A DNA stretch of 64,000 nucleotides from Methanobacterium_B sp963703015 (GCA_963703015.1 OY969779.1:1488001-1552000), one strand, 5' to 3'; shown: positions 20,119 to 29,178, counted from the first letter of the stretch. The notes: generated from the sequence alone by a model not told the origin. Translations and numbers: made by a program.

Positions 20119-21033
20119 TTATAATGTTATGATTTGACATCCGTCTTTTTCTACTATTACGGTGTGTTCTGCTTGAGCTACCCTTGCGTTGCTTTTTTCT
20201 TTGAGAACATGGTATGCATATATTGCTCCGGAGTTGATAAGCTGTCTCATGGCCATATTTATATGGTTTTTGTTGTTATCGTTTATTAACCATCTCTGAC
20301 AAAATTCTAGACTGCCATAGTCACTTACTATATTATGGAGAAGTTTTTTTGCATGAACCATACGCATTGGACGGTTTTTTAAAAATTTGAAAATATTGGT
20401 TTCATTCACATCTTTTAAAAGTCCTGATCCATAGGTTACAAATGGTTCTATTGCTAACACATCACCTTCTTCAATTTTGTGGTGGTTTTCTTCCTTTTTG
20501 TTGGGTACTGATATACCTGAGTGAAGTACGTACTGATCCACTTCATGACCTGAAAGACTTGGAATAGTGTTCAGTCCGTTTTGGGTGATTGTTTCTTCGA
20601 TTGCTGTGCCTATTTCTCCGAGTTCTACTCCTGCTTTTATGGTGTTTATGGCACTTTCTAGGGCGTCTTGTGCTGTTTGTATCATTTTGAGGTTTAGTTC
20701 TTTTTCTTCTTCGTTTAGAACGTTGTCAGCATTTCCGACTAGTACGGTTATTGCGGAGTCTGCTATGTAACCATCTACATGAGCTCCTAGGTCAATTTTT
20801 ACCAGGTCTCCCTCTTTTATGATGGATTCATCTCCAGGTGGGGAGGTGTAGTGTGCTGTTATTTCATTTATTGATATGTTGCATGGGAATGCTGGTTTTG
20901 CTCCCATTTCTATTATGTTTGATTCAACGAAGTCTACGAGTTCCAATATTTTCATGTCGGCTTCGATGTAATCTGTTGCCATTTTTCTTACTTTAGATAC
21001 TATTTTTCCTGATTTTTCATATGCTTCGATCAT
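20119..21033 (-). CDS. map: Methionine aminopeptidase, type II (divergent copy)
   Basis: A 304-residue archaeal type II methionine aminopeptidase, which removes the initiator Met from new proteins. The five metal ligands are in place: D81 (KIDLGAHVD), D92 (ADSA), H163 (SGHEVDQY), E196 (AIEPF) and E289 (QAEHTV). Residues 1-154 differ from the neighbour copy at only four positions, but residues about 155-256 differ widely. Changes include FVTYGSGLL in place of the usual NGVG, and GHEVD in place of GHGMD. It is the downstream copy of the pair and probably the one that has drifted. Confidence 0.92.
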   Translation of the reverse strand: MIEAYEKSGKIVSKVRKMATDYIEADMKILELVDFVESNIIEMGAKPAFPCNISINEITAHYTSPPGDESIIKEGDLVKIDLGAHVDGYIADSAITVLVGNADNVLNEEEKELNLKMIQTAQDALESAINTIKAGVELGEIGTAIEETITQNGLNTIPSLSGHEVDQYVLHSGISVPNKKEENHHKIEEGDVLAIEPFVTYGSGLLKDVNETNIFKFLKNRPMRMVHAKKLLHNIVSDYGSLEFCQRWLINDNNKNHINMAMRQLINSGAIYAYHVLKEKSNARVAQAEHTVIVEKDGCQIITL

Positions 21034-21129
21034 AAAACCACTAAACTAATTTTTTTTATTGAATTATATTTGCTATTTGAGAATTAAAAAAAAAACAAGA
21101 TCCTAAATATTCACAATACAATAAATTAT

Positions 21130-21150
21130 GTACAGGATTAAATTCTGTAC
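21130..21150. terminator. Second copy of the hairpin, between the two map genes
   Basis: GTACAGGA (21130-21137) pairs with TTCTGTAC (21143-21150), loop TTAAA. It repeats the hairpin at 20036-20060 as part of the duplicated unit. It would end transcription of the map copy at 21206-22120 before the map copy at 20119-21033. Confidence 0.6.
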
Positions 21151-21205
21151 TTCCTATTATTTTTATTTTGTTGATTCTAAAAAAGAATATAAACAGATGG
21201 GGTAA

Positions 21206-22120
21206 CTACAATGTTATAACTTGGCATCCGTCTTTTTCTACTATTACGGTGTGTTCTGCTTGAGCTACCCTTGCGTCACTTTTTTCTTTGAGAACATGGT
21301 ATGGGTAAATTGCCCTTGAATTGATGAGCTGCCTCATGGCCATATTTATATGTTTTTCATTGTTTTCATTGGTCACCCATCTCTGACAAAATGGAAGATT
21401 TCTAAAGTCCATTGCAATACTGTGAAGAAGTTTTTTTGCCTGAACCATACGCATTGGACGATCTCTCAAAAATCTGAAGATATGGACTTCAGGTATATCG
21501 CTGACCCACCCCACCCCATTGGTGACGAAGGGTTCTATTGCTAACACATCGCCCTCTTCTACCTTGTGATCATTTACTTCCTTTATATTGGGCACTGATA
21601 TGCCTGAGTGGAGAATGTACTGATCCATTCCATGACCAGTTAAGTTTGAAACAGGGTTCAGTCCGTTTTGGGTGATTGTTTCTTCGATTGCTGTGCCTAT
21701 TTCTCCGAGTTCTACTCCTGCTTTTATGGTGTTTATGGCACTTTCTAGGGCGTCTTGTGCTGTTTGTATCATTTTGAGGTTTAGTTCTTTTTCTTCTTCG
21801 TTTAGAACGTTGTCAGCATCTCCGACTAGTACGGTTATTGCGGAGTCTGCTATGTAACCATCTACATGAGCTCCTAGGTCAATTTTTACCAGGTCTCCCT
21901 CTTTTATGATGGATTCATCTCCAGGTGGGGCAGTGTAGTGTGCTGTTATTTCATTTATTGATATGTTGCATGGGAATGCTGGTTTTGCTCCCATTTCTAT
22001 TATGTTTGATTCAACGAAGTCTACGAGTTCCAATATTTTCATGTCGGCTTCGATGTAATCTACTGCCATTTTTCTTACCTTGGATACTATTTTTCCTGAT
22101 TTTTCATATGCATCGATCAT
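21206..22120 (-). CDS. map: Methionine aminopeptidase, type II (canonical copy)
   Basis: A 304-residue archaeal type II methionine aminopeptidase with ligands D81, D92, H163, E196 and E289. Its middle region looks standard for the family (NLTGHGMDQYILHSG, AIEPFVTNGVGWVSD, EVHIFRFLRDRP), so this is probably the housekeeping copy. It removes N-terminal Met from nascent proteins with cobalt, iron or manganese in the active site. It lies upstream of the other copy on the same strand, 172 bases apart, with a hairpin between. Confidence 0.94.
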   Translation of the reverse strand: MIDAYEKSGKIVSKVRKMAVDYIEADMKILELVDFVESNIIEMGAKPAFPCNISINEITAHYTAPPGDESIIKEGDLVKIDLGAHVDGYIADSAITVLVGDADNVLNEEEKELNLKMIQTAQDALESAINTIKAGVELGEIGTAIEETITQNGLNPVSNLTGHGMDQYILHSGISVPNIKEVNDHKVEEGDVLAIEPFVTNGVGWVSDIPEVHIFRFLRDRPMRMVQAKKLLHSIAMDFRNLPFCQRWVTNENNEKHINMAMRQLINSRAIYPYHVLKEKSDARVAQAEHTVIVEKDGCQVITL

Positions 22121-22130
22121 AAAACCACTA

Positions 22131-22435
22131 GACCATTAATCTTAGTAAATACTCAAATTCAAAATTTAATCATTTAACCCTATCAAATTTAATTTAAAAT
22201 CTAACTTCTCGGTATTTTTTAAAAAGTAAATTTAAAATAACATCCCGAACAATATCTTATTATTAAAACCATCATATAAAAATCAGACTACAAAAAAAAT
22301 CCTACTTACCAATTTTCAATGTAGGATTAAAATTCAATCAAACTAGAAACAAAATAGCTTTAATGGTTATGAATTGAAGTTTATTTACAAAAAATCTATG
22401 TACAGAAATTTGTTTAGAAATAAAGGGGTAAAAAT
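22131..22435. promoter_or_regulatory. Divergent intergenic region, map to membrane/coiled-coil genes
   Basis: About 300 AT-rich bases with promoters for both sides. An 8-bp inverted repeat (AATCCTAC 22298-22305, GTAGGATT 22321-22328) lies in the middle with a 15-base loop. No RNA gene or coding frame is recognised. Confidence 0.4.
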
Positions 22436-22852
22436 ATGGTAGCAATTGACCAAAATGTATTCTATATAATAATAGCAGCCATAGTAGTTGTTGGATTGAT
22501 AGTTGCACTAATGCAGTGGAGACGCGTCAGAGAAGCACAAACAAATGTTGATTTTCTAACAAAACAGGCTGAACTCAAGAAGATAGAACTTGTTGAGAAG
22601 GACCTGGAATCCAAAAGGATGATGAACGACATAGTACTTCCTAAGGATCAGCAGGAAAAACTAACACAAATACGAGAAAACACTTCAGATTTGATGCATA
22701 AAGCAGGATATCTTCACAGTGAAATAAATGAGAGGGTTAACAGACTTGAAGCCCAAACTGAATATGCTAAACTCCGAAAATTACTGATGGACATCGAGAA
22801 AAAAGAACAAGAACTTGAGAAAAAATCTGGAAAGGGTAAAGGAGGCAAATAA
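22436..22852 (+). CDS. Single-span membrane protein with coiled coil
   Basis: A 138-residue protein, not recognised as a named family. An N-terminal membrane segment (residues about 9-27, FYIIIAAIVVVGLIVALMQW) is followed by a long charged helix (about 30-128) predicted as coiled coil, and a Lys/Gly tail. The ATG stands just after AAAGGGGTAAAAAT. The stop overlaps the ATG of the next gene (TAATG), so the two are coupled, and their shared design suggests the products interact; that is inference. Confidence 0.7.
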   Translation: MVAIDQNVFYIIIAAIVVVGLIVALMQWRRVREAQTNVDFLTKQAELKKIELVEKDLESKRMMNDIVLPKDQQEKLTQIRENTSDLMHKAGYLHSEINERVNRLEAQTEYAKLRKLLMDIEKKEQELEKKSGKGKGGK

Positions 22853-23430
22853 TGACTGCTTTGGAGTTACTGGCAATATTGGTTCTTGCTGGTGCCATAG
22901 TGGTTTTGATTTACTACTACATGCAAGACACTAGAAATCAGTCTTTAATCCGAGCTCGTACTATCATAACTGAAACAGGAGAAAAGGCACGTTCCACAGT
23001 ATCCAGAAACGATGAAAATCATGACATGAATGAAACTGATCACACAGCTGGAATGAGTGAAAAAGCCCGTTCAGCAGTTTCTAATGCCAGTGAAAAAGTC
23101 ACCATTGACGGCAGCATGATCGATGGGGTCAGTGAAAAAATGGCAGGAATGGGAGAAAAGATTAAGGGTACAGTAAAGGGTGTACCAAAGAGTACAGATC
23201 TTCTCTCAAGCAAAATAGAACTATTCTTAGATGATAAGAGTGACCAACTCATAAAAGACTGGGAATTGGCAACAAAAAATGATGTGATTGATCTAGAGAA
23301 AAGATACGGCAAGGTATCCAGGGATCTTGGTGAACTAGATGGAAGGTTCAAAGAATACAGGGGATACACCAACAAAAAAATAGATAAAATTGAGGAAAGA
23401 CTCGATAAATTAGAATCTCCTGAAGAATAG
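22852..23430 (+). CDS. Membrane-anchored repeat protein
   Basis: A 192-residue protein with an N-terminal membrane segment (residues about 4-24, LELLAILVLAGAIVVLIYYY). Short repeats follow: GEKARSTVS, SEKARSAVS, SEKVTIDGS, SEKMAGMGEKIKGTV. A C-terminal charged coiled coil follows (from about residue 140). It is not recognised. The start overlaps the stop of the previous gene. The repeats look like amphipathic helices of the kind found in stress-induced membrane-binding proteins, but the match is only by impression. Confidence 0.65.
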   Translation: MTALELLAILVLAGAIVVLIYYYMQDTRNQSLIRARTIITETGEKARSTVSRNDENHDMNETDHTAGMSEKARSAVSNASEKVTIDGSMIDGVSEKMAGMGEKIKGTVKGVPKSTDLLSSKIELFLDDKSDQLIKDWELATKNDVIDLEKRYGKVSRDLGELDGRFKEYRGYTNKKIDKIEERLDKLESPEE

Positions 23431-23464
23431 ATTCTAATTAAAATTTTTTTTTTAAGAGGATAAA

Positions 23465-23788
23465 ATGTACTCTGATATTGTTAATTATGTGGCATTATTT
23501 TTCTCAATTTTTGGAGCTATATTGATTGTTTACGGTGGATTAAGAGCAATTTTTAAGATATTGAAGGTCGAACTTTGGAGACAACCTTCTGATTACAATG
23601 CTATTCGGATCGATTTTACATCCAAGATAGTACTTGCACTTGAATTTTTCATTGCAGCTGATCTGGTAAGAACGATTATTCAACCCACTCTTAACGAAGT
23701 AATAGTTCTTGCGGTAATCGTTGCAATAAGAACAGTTGTGGGTTACTCTTTAGACAAAGAAGCAAAGGATATTTTATCCAATCAATGA
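23465..23788 (+). CDS. DUF1622 family membrane protein
   Basis: A 107-residue membrane protein with three hydrophobic segments (about residues 8-30, 53-72 and 77-93). The pattern EFFIAADLVRTIIQPTLNE is typical of DUF1622, a family of unknown function. The ATG follows AAGAGGATAAA. It lies 34 bases after the repeat protein and may be in the same transcript, making a three-gene membrane set of unknown role. Confidence 0.75.
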   Translation: MYSDIVNYVALFFSIFGAILIVYGGLRAIFKILKVELWRQPSDYNAIRIDFTSKIVLALEFFIAADLVRTIIQPTLNEVIVLAVIVAIRTVVGYSLDKEAKDILSNQ

Positions 23789-23842
23789 ATTCTTGTCTAA
23801 ACAGAAAGGAATACCCAGATAATATACCATTCAATGCAAAGG

Positions 23843-23850
23843 TTTATATG
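23843..23850 (+). promoter_or_regulatory. TATA box for initiator tRNA-Met and RNase P RNA
   Basis: AAAGGTTTATATG places a TATA-like box about 30 bases before the tRNA start, with purine-rich bases just upstream as in an archaeal BRE. It is the only good promoter seen before both RNA genes. Confidence 0.6.
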
Positions 23851-23874
23851 ATGTGAAATCTAACAGTTGTAGTA

Positions 23875-23950
<76 letters not shown>

Positions 23951-23964
23951 TTTTTCACTTTTTT

Positions 23965-24260
23965 AAATGGCAAGTCGAAGAGCAGCTAACGGTTTTTTGT
24001 AAACTGAGGAAACTCCATCCATCATACAGAACTGTGGTGCCATAAGGCACGCGCTGAGAGGCGTGACAATGGAGCAGAAACGACACGTCTTTTGATGAAT
24101 GACAATGAAGCAATGCTGAAGACATCAAAAGGATCGGTGAAACGGCCATTCCACGGGATGCAAGAGTAAATACTACTGATGAGTCCTGTACGAGGTAGAG
24201 GTAATTCGCATAGATGAATGCTGCTGAAACAGAAGGTGGGTTACTCTCGACATGCCATTT
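23965..24260 (+). ncRNA. rnpB: RNase P RNA
   Basis: The ends pair to form stem P1 (AAATGGCAAGTCGA with TCGACATGCCATTT, one mismatch). Conserved RNase P blocks appear in order: CTGAGGAAACTCC (CR-I), GGTGAAACGGCC with GGGATGCAAGAGTAAATA (CR-IV), and AACAGAAGGTGGGTTA (CR-V). This is the catalytic RNA that trims tRNA 5' leaders. The ends are set by P1 and are approximate. The open frame on the other strand here has no support. It immediately follows initiator tRNA-Met, probably in one transcript. Confidence 0.92.
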
Positions 24261-24402
24261 AATATTCTATTTTTCGGAGATATCTTGGATACTCTTTTTT
24301 AGATCGATTTTTAACTATTATTTTGTGATATGAACTAATTATAAAATATTATAAACCAGATAATGACCAAATTATAACCATAATTCTATTCAAGGTGATT
24401 GA

Positions 24403-25092
24403 ATGTCTGGAACAGTATCCCTTCTCACACAAATAATTCCACTAGCATTTGGTGCTGCAGTGAGCCCAACAGCTTTAATGGGGATCATTTTGCTACTTTC
24501 CATTTCCAAGAGACCCAAAATTTCTGGAATAGGTTACTATGCAGGTTCTATATTGATGGTTGTGATAGTGTTGGGTGTTGGTTTTGTACTTGGAAATGGT
24601 GTCAGTTCAGTAACACCTCATCCAAACCCGTTATTGGCAGCCATCGATCTTATTTTAGGAGTAATTCTTTTTGTCATGGGAATAATTAGAATATTCCGCC
24701 CTCAAAAATCGCCAAAACACAGATTTAATGGTGAGCATCCTGATTCTTCAAGTCTTTCAGTGTTCTTGAAGGGACTGTCATTTGGATTTGTGATGTTTTT
24801 CATCAATTTTTCAACAACCCTAATTGTTTTAGAAGCTGGAAAACTCATAGCAACAGCATCTGCACCTATCACTGGAAAGGTAATTGTTTCACTAATTTTA
24901 ATATTGATAACCCTCTTGGTTTGTGAAGTTCCACTACTCATTTACTTCCTGCTTCCAGGCAGATCCGATAAGATACTCTCAAAGATCAATGTTTGGATGC
25001 AAAAAAATGGACACATCTTAATGGGGTTAGTGATACTTGCTATAGGCTTGTATTTACTATGGATCGGATCAATCAAATTTGGGTTGATATGA
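24403..25092 (+). CDS. GAP (Sap) family membrane transporter-like protein
   Basis: A 229-residue polytopic membrane protein with about six hydrophobic segments. The N-terminus PLAFGAAVSPTALMGIILLL and the later LSFGFVMFFINFSTTLIVLE are typical of the GAP family, known in mycobacteria for export of glycolipid-type compounds. The substrate in methanogens is unknown. The ATG follows AAGGTGATTGA, a good ribosome-binding site. It stands alone between the RNase P RNA and the convergent dnaJ. Confidence 0.7.
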   Translation: MSGTVSLLTQIIPLAFGAAVSPTALMGIILLLSISKRPKISGIGYYAGSILMVVIVLGVGFVLGNGVSSVTPHPNPLLAAIDLILGVILFVMGIIRIFRPQKSPKHRFNGEHPDSSSLSVFLKGLSFGFVMFFINFSTTLIVLEAGKLIATASAPITGKVIVSLILILITLLVCEVPLLIYFLLPGRSDKILSKINVWMQKNGHILMGLVILAIGLYLLWIGSIKFGLI

Positions 25093-25207
25093 TTTTTTCC
25101 TTTTTTCACCAAGTGTGGTGAACTTGCAATAGATGGGAAGATGCTGTTCAACACAAAAAATTGGGGTGTTTAATTATATCAAAATTAGTTATGGATAAAT
25201 GGGTGGA

Positions 25208-25266
25208 TCATCACCACACCCTAAATAAAATTGAAGCTTTCAACGTTATTTAATGGGTGTGTGATG
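25208..25266. terminator. Long imperfect hairpin between convergent genes
   Basis: CATCACCACACCC pairs with GGGTGTGTGATG with a bulge, and an inner TTGAA/TTCAA stem closes a GCT loop. It lies between the GAP gene and dnaJ, which converge. It may act as a terminator for both or be a structured RNA; there is no long T-run on the plus strand. Confidence 0.4.
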
Positions 25267-25299
25267 GATTGAATTTTCAATTTTTCATTAAATAAATTT

Positions 25300-26469
25300 T
25301 CAATGATTTATTGCATCTTTTACCTTGTCAAAAAAGCCTTTGTCTTCGACGTAGATCTCTTCACCACTTATATCAGCAAATTCAACAAGTAATTCCTTCT
25401 GTTTTGGACTGAGTTTTTTAGGGGTCACAATTTTGACCTTAACATATAGATTCCCTTTACCATTCCAACGTAGATGGGGCATTCCTTCACCCTTAATACG
25501 GAAAGAAGTACCTGTTTGAGTACCTGCAGGTATTTTAAGATCAACAGCTCCTGTTAGTGTTGGTGCTTCTACTGTGGCTCCAATGGATGCTTGAACGAAA
25601 CTTATGGGCATGTTGTAAACAAGATCTGATCCTTCCCTATGGAATAGCTGGTGTTGCTTCACCCCGATTATAACGTATAGATCACCTGGGGCACCACCTT
25701 TATCTCCCACATCTCCTTCACTAGGAACTCTAAGCCTGCTTCCATCTTCAACTCCTGCTGGAATTTTTATATGGATGGTGCTTTGATGGTTAACAATACC
25801 CCTTCCATGACATTCGGTACAAGGAGTTTCGATGATCTGCCCTTCTCCTCTACAAGTTCTACATGGCCTAACAGTGGCAAACTGTCCTAGTGGAGTGTTG
25901 CTAACTTGTCTTACCTGTCCAGATCCACCACATTCTGGACATGTCTTGGTGTTTGTGCCGGGTTCTGCTTTTGATCCATGACAGTGGGGGCATGTTTTTT
26001 TATGTGGAACTTCAATATCGGTTTCTAAACCTGATGCTGCTTCTTCCAGTGTGATGTTCATTTCGTAGTACACATCATCTCCCTGGACTGGTCCATTCCT
26101 GTTCCCTCCACCAAATCCGAAGAGATCAAAAATACTTTCAAAACCTCCTCCACCTCGGCTGCTACCTTGTCCTCCACCGAACCCAAATCCTCTGAATATG
26201 TCTTCAAAGTTTGCGTTGTTAAAAATATCTTCTTGTGAGAACCCATTCATACCTGCATGTCCATACTGGTCGTAGGTTTGCCTTTTTTCTGCGTCTGATA
26301 GAACGGCATATGCTTCGCTGATCTCTTTGAATTGTTCTCCAGATTCAGGATCTTCACTCACATCTGGATGGTACTTCATCGCCAGTTTACGATAGGCTTT
26401 TTTAATTTCCTTCTTATCTGCGCCCTTTTCTACACCTAGAACTTCGTAATAATCACGCTTTTCTGCCAT
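25300..26469 (-). CDS. dnaJ: Chaperone protein DnaJ
   Basis: A 389-residue type I DnaJ. The J domain has the HPD motif in KYHPDVSED (about residue 35), followed by a Gly/Phe-rich part with GFGGGQG. Four CxxCxGxG-type repeats come next (CPHCHGSK, CPECGGSG, CRTCRGEG, CTECHGRG), which bind two zincs. It delivers substrates to DnaK and stimulates its ATPase. It is the last of grpE-dnaK-dnaJ and lies 214 bases after dnaK, so it may also have its own promoter. Confidence 0.98.
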   Translation of the reverse strand: MAEKRDYYEVLGVEKGADKKEIKKAYRKLAMKYHPDVSEDPESGEQFKEISEAYAVLSDAEKRQTYDQYGHAGMNGFSQEDIFNNANFEDIFRGFGFGGGQGSSRGGGGFESIFDLFGFGGGNRNGPVQGDDVYYEMNITLEEAASGLETDIEVPHKKTCPHCHGSKAEPGTNTKTCPECGGSGQVRQVSNTPLGQFATVRPCRTCRGEGQIIETPCTECHGRGIVNHQSTIHIKIPAGVEDGSRLRVPSEGDVGDKGGAPGDLYVIIGVKQHQLFHREGSDLVYNMPISFVQASIGATVEAPTLTGAVDLKIPAGTQTGTSFRIKGEGMPHLRWNGKGNLYVKVKIVTPKKLSPKQKELLVEFADISGEEIYVEDKGFFDKVKDAINH

Positions 26470-26683
26470 TATAATCTTCCTTAAATTTAATTAGATATTA
26501 TTTTTTTTTAAATAAAATTAAAGTTATCTCAACCAAACTATTTAACGATTCATTAGTTAAAAAATCTGTCTACAATCTGTATGAGTAAATTTGCACAAAA
26601 TAATATCCACTATTCAAATCTATATTCTGAATGCTAATTAAAGTAAAAAAAAGGATGGGAAAAGAATTTCCCGTTTTAAAATC

Positions 26684-28552
26684 CTATTTCTTCACTTCGT
26701 AGTCTGCATCTATAGTTTCATCACCAGATTTATCTTCTTTGGTTTCTTCTGCCCCTGCACTTGTTTCAGCTTCCTGTTGGGCTTGAGCTTGTTGAGCTTC
26801 CTGGTAGATAGCTGCTCCAACTTCCTGAACTACTTTGGTGAGTTCATCAGTCTTGGCCTTGATGGCATCGAAGTCATCAGTTGCAGCTACTTCCCTCAGT
26901 TCTTTTACCAAGTTTTCGATCTGAGATTTTTTCTCGGCATCTACTTTGTCTCCAAGTTCTTCCAAAGTTTTTTCAGAAGTGTAAATCATAGAATCTGCGT
27001 TGTTTTTGATTTCAATTTCTGATTGACGCTTTTTGTCTTCTTCAGCATGTGCTTCAGCTTCTTTGACTTTTTTGTCTATTTCTTCTTTGGAAAGTTTGCT
27101 AGATGCTGTAATCGTTATTCTCTGTTCTTTACCTGTTCCCATGTCCTTTGCAGAAACACTTATCAGTCCATTTGCATCGATATCGAATGATACTTCGATT
27201 TGAGGAATGCCTCTTGGGGCTGGTGGAATACCAACTAATTGGAATCTTCCAAGGGTTGTGTTATCTGCAGCCATTGGCCTTTCACCTTGAAGTACATGAA
27301 TATCCACTGATGGTTGGCTGTCTGCTGCTGTGGTGAATATTTGGCTCTTGTTAGTTGGAATGGTTGTGTTTCTTTCGATGAGCTGTGTGAAAACACCTCC
27401 AAGGGTTTCAATTCCTAGAGATAGTGGTGTGACATCCAGGAGAACCAGGTCTTTGATTTCTCCGGCCATTACTCCTCCCTGAATTGCTGCACCCATAGCC
27501 ACACATTCCATTGGGTCTATACCGGTTTCAACTGTTTTCCCAACGAATTTTTCCACAAATTTCTGGACTGCTGGCATTCTTGTTGGTCCACCTACGAGTA
27601 TGATTTTATCTATGTCGGATTTACTCATTTTAGCGTCTTTGATGGCCTGTTCTAATGGGCCTGAACATTTTTTAATGATAGGATCCACGAGTTCTTCGAG
27701 TTTTGCCCTTGTGAGTGATGATGTGAGGTGTTTAGGTCCTTCTGCTGTTGCTGTAATGAAAGGAAGGTTTATGTCACTGGTTAAGGTAGTTGATAATTCT
27801 ATCTTAGCCTTTTCAGCTGCTTCTCTCAATCTCTGAACTGCTTGATCATCTGTCATGAGGTCGATACCTGTATCTCTTTTAAATTCAGCAGCGAGATGGT
27901 TCATAATGGCGTTATCCATGTCTGTTCCACCCAGACTTGTGTCTCCACTGGTTGATCTGACTTCAAATACTCCTCCACCGAAGTCCATGACTGTAACGTC
28001 CAGTGTACCTCCACCGAAATCGAACACTAAGATTTCAAGTTCATCATCTTCTGCCTTATCAATACCGTAAGCTAAACTTGCAGCTGTAGGTTCGTTTACT
28101 AATCTAACTACTTCCAGTCCGGCGATTGTTCCAGCGTCTTTAGTAGCTGTTCTTTGGTTATCGTTAAAGTAAGCAGGTACTGTTATTACTGCTTTGTTAA
28201 CAGGTTCTCCTAGGAAAGCTTCTGCATCTTTTTTAATTTTTTGTAGAATGAACGCAGATATTTCCTGTGGTGTGTATTCCTTATCCAACACTTTAACTGT
28301 GTAATCTGTACCCATACTTCTTTTTATAGCACTAATGGTATGTTCGGGGTTTGTTACTGCTTGTCTTCTTGCAGGTTCTCCTACTAAACGCTGTCCATCT
28401 TTAGTAAATGCAACGTAACTTGGAAATGCTTTACCATATTGGGTTGCACCCTCTGCACTTGGTATTATGGTTGGTTTACCACCAATCAAAGCAGCTGCAG
28501 CAGAGTTACTTGTACCAAGGTCTATGCCTATAATTTTTTCTTTCTTTGCCAT
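26684..28552 (-). CDS. dnaK: Chaperone protein DnaK (Hsp70)
   Basis: A 622-residue Hsp70. The ATPase domain shows IGIDLGTSNSAAA at the start, VFDFGGGTLDVTVMDFGG and ILVGGPTRMPAVQ. The substrate domain has LLDVTPLSLGIETLGG and the C-terminus ends in an acidic tail. The ATG at 28550-28552 is chosen over an in-frame GTG at 28561 because TAAGAGGTG lies upstream. Hsp70 is patchy in archaea and thought to have come from bacteria. It lies 55 bases downstream of grpE. Confidence 0.98.
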   Translation of the reverse strand: MAKKEKIIGIDLGTSNSAAAALIGGKPTIIPSAEGATQYGKAFPSYVAFTKDGQRLVGEPARRQAVTNPEHTISAIKRSMGTDYTVKVLDKEYTPQEISAFILQKIKKDAEAFLGEPVNKAVITVPAYFNDNQRTATKDAGTIAGLEVVRLVNEPTAASLAYGIDKAEDDELEILVFDFGGGTLDVTVMDFGGGVFEVRSTSGDTSLGGTDMDNAIMNHLAAEFKRDTGIDLMTDDQAVQRLREAAEKAKIELSTTLTSDINLPFITATAEGPKHLTSSLTRAKLEELVDPIIKKCSGPLEQAIKDAKMSKSDIDKIILVGGPTRMPAVQKFVEKFVGKTVETGIDPMECVAMGAAIQGGVMAGEIKDLVLLDVTPLSLGIETLGGVFTQLIERNTTIPTNKSQIFTTAADSQPSVDIHVLQGERPMAADNTTLGRFQLVGIPPAPRGIPQIEVSFDIDANGLISVSAKDMGTGKEQRITITASSKLSKEEIDKKVKEAEAHAEEDKKRQSEIEIKNNADSMIYTSEKTLEELGDKVDAEKKSQIENLVKELREVAATDDFDAIKAKTDELTKVVQEVGAAIYQEAQQAQAQQEAETSAGAEETKEDKSGDETIDADYEVKK

Positions 28553-28607
28553 TATATACACCTCTTAAATACAATATTTGTTAATTTTTTAAATTTAATC
28601 TTAAAGG

Positions 28608-29144
28608 TTACTTCTTTTTACATACTTTAACTTTTGAATACTTAATTACCTTTGAATCAAGGCTGTATCCCTTTGCTAATTCTTCGATAATTGTTCCATC
28701 TTCATAATCTTCATTGTCTTCAACCATGAGTGCTTCATGTTTGTAAGGGTCAAATGGTTCTCCAGAAGTTTCAATTTCGCAGAGACCTTCATTTTTTAGT
28801 GTGTCTTTGAGTTTTTTATGAATCATAACCACGCCTTCTTTGATGTCCTGGGAATCATCTGCTTTCAAAGCTCTTTCAAGGTCTTCGTAGACATCAATAA
28901 TTTTAACTATCAGTTCTTCGTTGGCGTACTTAATAAATTCTTTAACATCCTTCTCGGATCGTTTTTTATAATTTTCAAAGTCTGCATGAAGTCTCAGTAA
29001 TTGGGAATGATATTCATCTGCTTTATCACCCAAGTCCTGGATTTCTTGGTCTTTATTCTGAATTATCTCATCTTTCTCTTTAACTTCAGTTTTAAGACTG
29101 TCCAGATCCTTTTTCAACTTCTCTAATTCTTGTTTATCAGTCAT
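28608..29144 (-). CDS. grpE: Nucleotide exchange factor GrpE
   Basis: A 178-residue GrpE. A long N-terminal coiled coil (about residues 1-60) is followed by the conserved FENYKKRSEKDVKEF and the C-terminal beta domain ending ALMVEDNEDYEDGTIIEELA and so on. It releases ADP from DnaK. It is the first gene of the chaperone operon, with GGTGA before the ATG and a strong TATA box upstream on the minus strand. Confidence 0.96.
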   Translation of the reverse strand: MTDKQELEKLKKDLDSLKTEVKEKDEIIQNKDQEIQDLGDKADEYHSQLLRLHADFENYKKRSEKDVKEFIKYANEELIVKIIDVYEDLERALKADDSQDIKEGVVMIHKKLKDTLKNEGLCEIETSGEPFDPYKHEALMVEDNEDYEDGTIIEELAKGYSLDSKVIKYSKVKVCKKK

Positions 29145-29178
29145 TCATTCACCTTTTGTATGGTATAAAAAGAATAGT

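Larger units (their letters stand above)
20026..21043. repeat. Tandem duplication, unit 1
   Basis: This unit (terminator hairpin plus methionine aminopeptidase gene) matches 21118-22130 in the same order and direction, with an offset of 1087-1092 bases. Both begin at ACAATAAAT and both end just beyond the start codon at CATAAAACCACTA. About 74 unmatched bases lie between the units. Identity is nearly complete over the first half of the gene. Confidence 0.85.
21118..22130. repeat. Tandem duplication, unit 2
   Basis: This is the second copy of the unit at 20026-21043, with hairpin plus methionine aminopeptidase gene. The first half of the gene is close to identical in DNA to copy 1, including silent positions; the middle is diverged; the last 45 codons are again close. 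The mosaic suggests gene conversion after duplication. Confidence 0.85.

Noticed and set aside
20119..22120. map duplication as an assembly error
   Set aside because: The middles differ at many positions and the flanks are unique, so it is two true copies; the near identity at the ends is left as a finding.
23955..24149. Minus-strand open frame after tRNA-Met
   Set aside because: The region carries the RNase P RNA conserved blocks and P1 pairing.
24399..24689. Plus-strand frame overlapping the GAP gene
   Set aside because: It is the wrong frame; the hydrophobic protein at 24403 with a proper ribosome-binding site is the gene.
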